Source: JALHST01 sp038316335
Lineage (GTDB): Bacteria > Bacteroidota > Bacteroidia > Flavobacteriales > Flavobacteriaceae
Direction of reading: 5' to 3'
DNA length: 7,510 nt
Assembly: GCA_038316335.1 (NCBI GenBank)
Contig: JBBQAM010000096.1
Location: 1 to 7,510 of the forward strand
The notes under the pieces were generated by a model. It did not search any database, was not told where the DNA came from, and saw only the letters and a list, made by a program, of their open reading frames with translations. The translations under genes were made by a program, and so were the position numbers. This document shows, piece after piece, positions 1-4,810 of this stretch. The number at the start of each line of letters is the position of its first letter. Position 1 is the first letter of the stretch.

Positions 1-213
1 TTTTTTTATATTTTCCTCGGTGAGCATATAATCCTTTACATTTTTACCTTTGCTGGCCTTATAAAGAAATAGCGGCATCGCCAAAAGAAAAAGTCCAACA
101 GTCCCAAAACCGATATACTTGTTGGCCGTTTCAAGATTTGCTTCCTGAATTGTGAAGCCATAAATGATAGCTGAAAAAGAGGCCAGAACAATTATAAGTA
201 TACTATATTTCAT
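1..213 (-). CDS. Small two-helix membrane protein, unknown function (C-terminus cut by window edge)
   Basis: An open frame starts at an ATG (211-213, minus strand) and runs 71 codons without a stop to the window edge, so the C-terminus is missing. The protein opens MKYSILIIVLASFSAIIYGF, a hydrophobic helix at about residues 4-20. A short polar stretch (TIQEANLETANK) follows, then a second hydrophobic helix at about 35-51 (GFGTVGLFLLAMPLFLY), then a charged tail (KASKGKNVKDYMLTEENIKK). I recognise no catalytic motif. From memory, similar short two-helix proteins ending in a KDYMLxEENI-like tail are common and uncharacterised in Flavobacteriaceae. The charged tail after helix 2 is probably cytoplasmic. 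It lies downstream of, and in the same direction as, the ClC gene, but the 266-bp gap argues against tight co-transcription. No Shine-Dalgarno sequence precedes the start, which is normal in this phylum. The gene is probably real; its function is unknown. Confidence 0.72.
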   Translation of the reverse strand, partial: MKYSILIIVLASFSAIIYGFTIQEANLETANKYIGFGTVGLFLLAMPLFLYKASKGKNVKDYMLTEENIKK

Positions 214-479
214 CAATCGGCTATTAAATAGTGTGGTGCATTAAGGTTATTCCCATTTTGAATGGCGGGGGTACTGCAAATAACAAGGATGTGTATTTTC
301 CTGAGATCAAAATTAGATAAAAGATTGCATAAAAAGCGTAAAAGTTAGCTAATGGAAATGTATGAAGGTCTATTGGGCAGGATATGCTTCGACGTTCGAA
401 CGCCTGAAATCATTTGTGCATGGAAATTCGTACTACGTTATGAAGGTTTTCCAAGATCAATAGTTCGACCATGAATATT
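214..479. other. Intergenic region, no convincing gene
   Basis: The stretch lies between the small membrane-protein gene and the end of the ClC gene. It contains a weak minus-strand promoter-like box (308-315), a perfect 10-bp palindrome CGTTCGAACG (393-402) and a 40-codon plus-strand open frame (352-474) that I do not accept as a gene. No hairpin with a T-run lies downstream of the ClC stop codon, so where ClC transcription ends is not evident. Confidence 0.6.
308..315 (-). promoter_or_regulatory. Weak -7-like box upstream of the small membrane-protein gene
   Basis: On the minus strand the box reads TAATTTTG, an exact fit to the Bacteroidota -7 pattern TAnnTTTG. No TTG lies at the usual 17-23 bp upstream, so only half the promoter is present. 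If used, it would give a leader of roughly 90 nt. An 8-base pattern with two free positions in A/T-rich DNA can easily occur by chance. Confidence 0.2.
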
Positions 480-2273
480 TTACTTTGTTAAGTTGATCAA
501 TTCCCGGCGATAGGCAGTCAATAATTTTGATTTGGAAACGAACCCAAAATATTTACCATTTTTTATTACCGGCAGGTTCCAGGCCCCACTATCTTGGAAT
601 TTCTTCATGATATCGGTCATTTTGTCGACGTCCATATTGATGATTTCAGGCGGTGTTTGCATGACGTCCTGCGCAAATATTTCGGTATACATTGTTTGAT
701 CGAACATGATGGGGCGAATGTCATCTAATAAGATGACACCCAACAAGGTACCTTTCTTCTTATCGACAACCGGAAAAATATTCCTATTTGATTTTATCAC
801 GGCCAAATGCACGATGTCACCAAGGTTCATTTCGGGATAGAGACTGATAAAATTATTCTCGATAACCTTTTCCATTTCCATTAAAGTCAAAACCGCGTGG
901 TCCTTATCATGTGTGATAAGTTCACCCTTTCTTCCCAATTCCATATTATAGACAGAATGTGGATGTACAAATTTGGTTATCGAAAAAGAAATTGCCGCGG
1001 TAATCATAAGTGGAATAAACAATTCGTATCCCCCGGTAACTTCGGCGATAAGAAATATGGCGGTCAATGGAGCGTGAAGTACACCTGCCATGAGGCCTGC
1101 CATTCCCACCAAGGTAAAATTGCTCTCGGAAATCTGGTTTTTAAATAGTCCGATATTATTGATGAATTTTGCGAGGCAATTTCCCATAATACTGCCCATA
1201 AATAAGGTGGGCGCAAAAATGCCCCCAACGCCCCCGGCCCCAAAAGTAAGGGCGCTAGCGATTATCTTGAAGAATACCAAGCCTGCCAGTAAGCCGATAA
1301 CCATCCAAATATTGTTCACATCAAGATTAAATACGTTGTTTTTCAGCACCACTTCCGGATGCCCCTGGATTATATTATTGATAACATCAAATCCCTCGCC
1401 ATAGAGGGGAGGTACCAAATACACTAGGATACCAATGGCAATGCCCCCCAATAGCACTCGTTTTATAGGGGAGTCGATCCGATCAAAAATTTTCTGGATC
1501 CGCTCATAGGCTTCCGTGAAATAGATAGAAGTAAGTCCTGACACGAGACCGAGAATGGCGAAGAACGGTACATGCTCGATTTTGAAGGCATCTTCCGCCT
1601 TAAATGGGAGAAGTACATCCGAACCAAAGAAAAAATAAGAGGTCAGGATAGCAGATAAAGACGCCAACAATAAGGGCAGCATAGAGGCAATGGTCAAATC
1701 GAGACTGAGCACTTCAATTGCGAATATGATGGCTGCAATAGGGGCTTTGAAAATTGAGGACAGTGCCCCAGCTGCGGCGCAACCGATCAGCAAATTCCGA
1801 TTGGCCTGGTTCATATGGAACATTCTGGAAATGTTCGAGCTAATAGCGGCCCCCGTGGCGACTGTAGGACCTTCAAGACCTACCGAGCCTCCAAAACCGA
1901 CCGTAAGGGGCGCGGTCATTATAGAACCGAACATTTGATATTTACGCATAATGCCCTTGTGTTTGGCAATTGCATAGAGTGTTGAGGGAATGCCATGGTT
2001 CACTTTATGGTGTATGATATATTTCATAACAAGATAAACTAGGGCAAAACCAATAATTGGGAACACGAAATAGAAGGCATGGTGGTAATAGCGCACCAAA
2101 TTGCCCTCAAGGATATGTTGGTAAAAATGCGTTAGATTCTTAAGGATTACAGCACCTACCCCTGAAGTAAATCCGACAAGGACGCTTAAAAGATAAACAA
2201 ACTGTCGTTCAGAAATATGCTTGGCCCGCCAGACCAGGAATTTTATTCGCCAAGATTTTTTTAAAGCTGCCAT
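480..2273 (-). CDS. ClC-family chloride channel/antiporter with C-terminal CBS pair
   Basis: This 597-residue inner-membrane protein of the voltage-gated chloride channel (ClC) family moves Cl- or similar anions across the membrane, either as a channel or as an anion/proton antiporter. Residues 24 to about 435 form the multi-helix ClC core. Signature loops in order are NHGIP (92-96, the GSGIP position), GLEGPT (132-137) with the gating glutamate E134, FAIEV (184-188), GGIFAPTL (350-357), and HSVYNMEL (439-446), whose Y442 matches the anion-coordinating tyrosine (Y445 in E. coli ClC-ec1). The soluble tail holds two CBS domains, about 476-525 and 534-591, which in other ClC proteins sense nucleotides or gate transport. 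Two positions depart from ClC-ec1: its central serine S107 is His93 here, and its inner proton glutamate E203 is Val188. Coupling therefore cannot be assumed. The ATG start is followed by a basic, family-like N-terminus (KKSWRIKFLVWRAKHIS). The gene lies 41 bp after aspS, but a terminator hairpin separates them and a promoter-like sequence lies in the aspS 3' end, so it may be transcribed on its own. Confidence 0.95.
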   Translation of the reverse strand: MAALKKSWRIKFLVWRAKHISERQFVYLLSVLVGFTSGVGAVILKNLTHFYQHILEGNLVRYYHHAFYFVFPIIGFALVYLVMKYIIHHKVNHGIPSTLYAIAKHKGIMRKYQMFGSIMTAPLTVGFGGSVGLEGPTVATGAAISSNISRMFHMNQANRNLLIGCAAAGALSSIFKAPIAAIIFAIEVLSLDLTIASMLPLLLASLSAILTSYFFFGSDVLLPFKAEDAFKIEHVPFFAILGLVSGLTSIYFTEAYERIQKIFDRIDSPIKRVLLGGIAIGILVYLVPPLYGEGFDVINNIIQGHPEVVLKNNVFNLDVNNIWMVIGLLAGLVFFKIIASALTFGAGGVGGIFAPTLFMGSIMGNCLAKFINNIGLFKNQISESNFTLVGMAGLMAGVLHAPLTAIFLIAEVTGGYELFIPLMITAAISFSITKFVHPHSVYNMELGRKGELITHDKDHAVLTLMEMEKVIENNFISLYPEMNLGDIVHLAVIKSNRNIFPVVDKKKGTLLGVILLDDIRPIMFDQTMYTEIFAQDVMQTPPEIINMDVDKMTDIMKKFQDSGAWNLPVIKNGKYFGFVSKSKLLTAYRRELINLTK

Positions 2274-2281
2274 GGGTATTC

Positions 2282-2308
2282 AAAAAATCCCGAATTAATC
2301 GGGATTTT
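2282..2308 (-). terminator. Intrinsic terminator after aspS, 9 bases before the ClC start
   Basis: A perfect 10-bp stem (2284-2293 pairing with 2299-2308) has a 5-base loop and, read on the minus strand, a run of six T ending at 2282. It begins 7 bases past the aspS stop codon and is well placed to end the aspS transcript. The T-run ends only 8 bases before the ClC ATG, so a transcript reaching ClC from upstream must read through it. The stem ends in A/T pairs on both sides, but the plus strand has no gene that needs terminating here. Confidence 0.8.
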
Positions 2309-2314
2309 AAAGTA

Positions 2315-4066
2315 TCATTTTAAGTTTAATTTCAAATGTAATTCCTTTAGCTGTTCGGCGTCAATAGGTGCGGGGGCATCGATCATAACATCCCGTCCGC
2401 TATTGTTCTTTGGGAAGGCAATAAAGTCCCGAATGGTCTCCTGGCCACCAAGTATGGCCACCAAACGGTCAAGACCGAAAGCAATGCCCCCATGGGGTGG
2501 TGCGCCATATTGGAACGCATCCATTAGAAAGCCGAATTGCGCTTTGGCCTCCTCAGGGGTAAAACCTAGATGTTTGAACATCGTACTTTGCACTTCCTTA
2601 TCGTGAATACGGATTGATCCACCACCTATTTCGTTGCCGTTTAATACCAAATCGTACGCATTTGCCCTTACGGCAGCTGGGTCGGTTTCCAATAATTGAA
2701 TTTGCCCGGGCTTCGGCGAGGTAAAAGGGTGGTGCATCGCATGATATCTGCCTGTTTCCTCATCGAGTTCAAGTAAAGGGAAGTCCAATACCCATAAAGG
2801 TGCAAAGACATCGGGTTTTCGCAAGCCTAATCGTTGCGCCATTTCCATTCGAAGCATGCTCAATTGTGTTCTCGTTTTTTGGGCATCTCCCGACAGCACA
2901 CAAATCAAATCCCCCCGTTGGGCTCCGGTGCTATCGGCCCATGTGGCAAGATCGTCTTGATCATAAAACGTATCGACAGACGATTTAAAAGTACCATCAT
3001 CATTACAACGCACATAGACCATGCCCTTGGCACCGACCTGTGGTCTTCGAACCCAGTCGACTAAGGAGTCAATTTCTTTTCTACTCAGGGAATTTGCCCC
3101 TGGGATAGCAATGCCGACAACAAGTTCAGCCGTGTTGAATACACCAAAACCTTTGTGCTGGGCAACCGTATTTAATTCGCCGAACTCCATTCCGAAACGG
3201 ATGTCCGGTTTGTCGTTTCCGTATTTCTTCATGGCATCATCAAAGGTCATTCTTGGTATCGTTTTAATATCGACCCCTTTAATTTCCTTTAAAAGATGTT
3301 TCGTTAGACCTTCGAAGGCGTTTAGGATATCTTCCTGTTCAACAAATGCCATCTCACAATCGATCTGGGTGAACTCTGGTTGTCGATCGGCCCGGAGGTC
3401 TTCGTCCCGAAAACATTTAACGATTTGGAAATATTTATCCATTCCCCCGACCATTAGTAATTGTTTAAAGGTCTGCGGTGACTGTGGAAGCGCATAAAAC
3501 TGCCCTTCGTTCATGCGACTAGGCACAACGAAATCACGGGCTCCTTCTGGGGTAGATTTTATCAAATAGGGGGTTTCGACCTCTATAAAGCCCTTTTCTG
3601 AAAGGTATTTTCGAACTTCCATGGTTACTCTGCTCCGAAATATGAGATTGTTCTTTATGGGCGTTCTGCGAATATCTAGATACCGGTATTTCATACGAAG
3701 GTCCTCTCCGCCGTCGGTATCATTCTCAATCGTAAAAGGTGGGGTTATCGATTTATTAAGAACGACAAGTTCTGTTACCAAAACCTCAATGTTGCCGGTA
3801 GGCATATTGGCATTTTTTGAAGTCCTTTCAATTACGGTACCTTCTATCTGAATTACAAATTCACGTCCTAAGGTTCGTGCCTGTTCCAATAGTTTTGAAG
3901 ATGAACGGTCTTCGTCGAAAACGAGCTGTGTAATCCCATATCGGTCCCGCAGGTCTACCCAGGCTACAAAACCTTTATCCCTGGTTTTTTGTACCCAACC
4001 CGACAAGATAACTTTTTTGTTGATGTCAGATTCCCTTAACTCTCCACACGTATGGCTCCTAAACAT
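2315..4066 (-). CDS. aspS: Aspartyl-tRNA synthetase (bacterial type)
   Basis: This cytoplasmic class IIb synthetase activates aspartate with ATP and charges tRNA(Asp). At 583 residues it has normal bacterial length. The N-terminal OB-fold anticodon-binding domain covers about 1-105 (GWVQKTRDKG at 23-32, WVDLRDRYG just after). The class II core carries motif 1 around 151-179 (EVETPYLIKSTPEGARDF), the QSPQ loop at 195-198, motif 2 FRDEDLRADRQPEFTQID at 219-236, and motif 3 GLDRLVAIL from 531, whose Arg contacts ATP. The bacterial GAD insertion lies at about 282-415. IGGGSIRIHD, part of the active site, starts near 480. The ATG at 4066 is chosen over a TTG three codons upstream because MFRSHTCGEL aligns with the usual AspRS N-terminus. 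No Shine-Dalgarno sequence precedes it. The stop is TGA, followed by an intrinsic terminator. The gene diverges from the MORN-like gene. Position 31, which separates discriminating from non-discriminating bacterial enzymes, is Lys. All catalytic motifs look intact. Confidence 0.98.
   Translation of the reverse strand: MFRSHTCGELRESDINKKVILSGWVQKTRDKGFVAWVDLRDRYGITQLVFDEDRSSSKLLEQARTLGREFVIQIEGTVIERTSKNANMPTGNIEVLVTELVVLNKSITPPFTIENDTDGGEDLRMKYRYLDIRRTPIKNNLIFRSRVTMEVRKYLSEKGFIEVETPYLIKSTPEGARDFVVPSRMNEGQFYALPQSPQTFKQLLMVGGMDKYFQIVKCFRDEDLRADRQPEFTQIDCEMAFVEQEDILNAFEGLTKHLLKEIKGVDIKTIPRMTFDDAMKKYGNDKPDIRFGMEFGELNTVAQHKGFGVFNTAELVVGIAIPGANSLSRKEIDSLVDWVRRPQVGAKGMVYVRCNDDGTFKSSVDTFYDQDDLATWADSTGAQRGDLICVLSGDAQKTRTQLSMLRMEMAQRLGLRKPDVFAPLWVLDFPLLELDEETGRYHAMHHPFTSPKPGQIQLLETDPAAVRANAYDLVLNGNEIGGGSIRIHDKEVQSTMFKHLGFTPEEAKAQFGFLMDAFQYGAPPHGGIAFGLDRLVAILGGQETIRDFIAFPKNNSGRDVMIDAPAPIDAEQLKELHLKLNLK
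2333..2364 (-). promoter_or_regulatory. Candidate promoter for the ClC gene inside the aspS 3' end
   Basis: On the minus strand, TTG (2364-2362) is followed after 21 bases by TACATTTG (2340-2333). This is a full match to the Bacteroidota pattern TTG-N(17-23)-TAnnTTTG. Transcription would start near 2326, giving a leader of about 50 nt to the ClC ATG. That leader would contain the whole 2282-2308 hairpin. The bases also encode the last residues of AspRS, so codon constraint rather than promoter function could explain the match. Confidence 0.4.
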
Positions 4067-4089
4067 TTTATACAATTTATCATGGGCAA

Positions 4090-4129
4090 ATTTAAGAAGT
4101 ATCAGGTAGTATTTAAGAAGTATCAGGTA
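4090..4129. repeat. 19-bp direct repeat, 21-bp period, upstream of aspS
   Basis: The 19-base sequence beginning ATTTAAGAAGTATCAG occurs at 4090-4108 and again, identically, at 4111-4129, separated by GT. The 21-bp period is two helical turns, so both copies face the same side of the DNA. The block starts 23 bp upstream of the aspS ATG and would lie in the aspS leader if the promoter at 4189-4215 is used. It contains no start codon in the aspS frame and a TAA closes that frame at 4130-4132, so it is not part of the protein. It is either a recent slippage duplication or a paired binding site. Confidence 0.85.
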
Positions 4130-4175
4130 TTAAGTGCAGATTAATATGTCTGATTTGTAGTAAGATTTTCTTGTA

Positions 4176-4209
4176 TTGAGCATGAATGCAAAACTATTAA
4201 AATGCTCAA
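4176..4209. repeat. Inverted repeat TTGAGCAT-N18-ATGCTCAA enclosing the aspS -7 box
   Basis: Perfect 8-bp arms lie at 4176-4183 and 4202-4209 with an 18-bp spacer that holds the TAGTTTTG box of the candidate aspS promoter. The arm centres are 26 bp apart. The layout suggests an operator for a dimeric regulator. An RNA hairpin is unlikely for aspS, because the predicted start lies inside the left arm and the right arm would not be transcribed. No known regulator motif is recognised. Confidence 0.45.
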
Positions 4210-4215
4210 AATCAA
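4189..4215 (-). promoter_or_regulatory. aspS: Candidate aspS promoter
   Basis: On the minus strand, TTG (4215-4213) is followed after 16 bases by TAGTTTTG (4196-4189). The -7 box fits TAnnTTTG exactly; the spacer is one base shorter than the usual 17-23. A start near 4182 would give a leader of roughly 115 nt containing the 19-bp tandem repeat. A second exact -7 match, TAAATTTG (4094-4087), lies nearer the gene but lacks a TTG at the right distance. Confidence 0.4.
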
Positions 4216-4229
4216 TTAATTAAATACCC

Positions 4230-4249
4230 AATGTAAATTTAATGTAAAT
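4230..4249 (+). repeat. Paired direct repeat AATGTAAAT, 11-bp period, upstream of the MORN-like gene promoter
   Basis: AATGTAAAT occurs at 4230-4238 and 4241-4249, one helical turn apart. The second copy ends 7 bases before the TTG of the candidate rightward promoter. Tandem half-sites in phase just upstream of a -33 element are a usual layout for an activator. The sequence is A/T-rich, so chance is a real alternative. Confidence 0.35.
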
Positions 4250-4255
4250 AAAAGG

Positions 4256-4285
4256 TTGATTTTTCGTAAAATAATAGTAATTTTA
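4256..4285 (+). promoter_or_regulatory. Candidate promoter of the MORN-like gene
   Basis: TTG (4256-4258) is followed after 19 bases by TAATTTTA (4278-4285), which fits the Bacteroidota -7 pattern TAnnTTTG except for the last base. Transcription would begin near 4290, giving a leader of about 75-80 nt. No better rightward match lies between the aspS start and this gene. Confidence 0.4.
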
Positions 4286-4368
4286 GAACGTTATATTTTA
4301 TGAAGTATGCTTCGATAATCCAATAAGGAACGTCAAGTTACCAGCAAGAAACCCTAAATAAATATCCT

Positions 4369-4719
4369 ATGAAATCAATCATTTTTTCCTTGGCAGTTCT
4401 CTTTTCCGTATCGCTCGCAGCCCAATCGGTTGCTCCCATATTCGAAAAGGAAGGCAACAATGTAAAGGGAACCTATTTTCATGAGAATGGACAGGTGGCC
4501 CAGATAGGGTATTTTGTCGATGGGAAATTGGATGGGATCTGGAAAATGTACGATGAGGATGGTCAAAAGATTGCTATGGGCGAATATACGCTCGGCAAAA
4601 AAACCGGAAAATGGTTTTTTTGGGAAGGCAAAATCGTAAAAGAAGTAAATTTTGACGAAAACAAAATTGCAAACGTGGTCGAAAAGAGCAATGCGAAATC
4701 GGTCGTCAAAAACAATTGA
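4369..4719 (+). CDS. Exported MORN-repeat-like (YwqK-type) small protein
   Basis: This 116-residue protein begins with a clear signal peptide: MK, a hydrophobic core (IIFSLAVLFSVSL) and a probable cut after Ala18 (LAA|QS), as is common in Bacteroidota. There is no lipobox cysteine, so it should be soluble in the periplasm or secreted. The mature part holds about three degenerate units of roughly 23 residues, at about 34-56, 57-80 and 81-102. They share a Y/F-x-x-x-GQ-x-x-x-x-G-x-Y/F-x-x-GK-x-x-G-x-W pattern, seen in GYFVDGKLDGIWKMYDEDG and GEYTLGKKTGKWFFWEG. This is the MORN_2/YwqK-antitoxin-like repeat, a beta-hairpin unit. The name says nothing sure about function, and no toxin partner is adjacent. 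The tail (VVEKSNAKSVVKNN) is polar. From memory, related flavobacterial proteins have carried the label nicotinic acid mononucleotide adenyltransferase; no nucleotidyltransferase motif is visible here. The gene is monocistronic, divergent from aspS and convergent with the RND gene. Confidence 0.9.
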   Translation: MKSIIFSLAVLFSVSLAAQSVAPIFEKEGNNVKGTYFHENGQVAQIGYFVDGKLDGIWKMYDEDGQKIAMGEYTLGKKTGKWFFWEGKIVKEVNFDENKIANVVEKSNAKSVVKNN

Positions 4720-4740
4720 GACGCCTTACCTGATAAATAC

Positions 4741-4771
4741 AAAACCCTGGCATAATCGCCAGGGTTTTTTT
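4741..4771 (+). terminator. Intrinsic terminator between the MORN-like and RND genes
   Basis: A perfect 11-bp stem (4741-4751 pairing with 4758-4768) with a 6-base loop includes the G/C core CCCTGGC/GCCAGGG and ends in a run of seven T (4765-4771). It lies 21 bases after the MORN-like stop codon. Because the left arm starts with four A, the minus strand also shows a hairpin with a short T-run about 40 bases past the RND stop, so it may serve both convergent genes. Confidence 0.92.
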
Positions 4772-4810
4772 GTTGCAATCCAGTAAGGAATGGATACTCT
4801 AAAAAGTGCA

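Noticed and set aside
393..402. Perfect palindrome CGTTCGAACG as a terminator or operator
   Set aside because: No T-run follows on either strand and the flanks show no promoter element; a lone 10-bp palindrome is weak evidence.
1090..1404. Plus-strand open frames opposite the ClC gene (also 897-1148 and 1690-1938)
   Set aside because: They overlap conserved ClC sequence on the other strand and show no recognisable domain or start context.
1864..2000. ClC as a fluoride-specific CLC-F transporter
   Set aside because: The GLEGPT gate with its glutamate, GGIFAP and the CBS pair fit ordinary ClC proteins; the altered pore-loop motifs of CLC-F are not seen.
3021..3497. 158-codon plus-strand open frame opposite aspS
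   Set aside because: It lies wholly inside aspS on the other strand, has no family-like sequence, and the aspS frame is intact and full of conserved motifs.
4090..4129. CRISPR-like repeat
   Set aside because: There are only two copies with a 2-base gap, no spacers and no cas genes.
4073..4132. N-terminal extension of AspRS through the 19-bp repeat (TTG start at 4073-4075 or further upstream)
   Set aside because: TTG adds only three residues absent from the usual AspRS N-terminus. Further upstream there is no start codon before a TAA at 4130-4132, although the 21-bp period keeps the frame.
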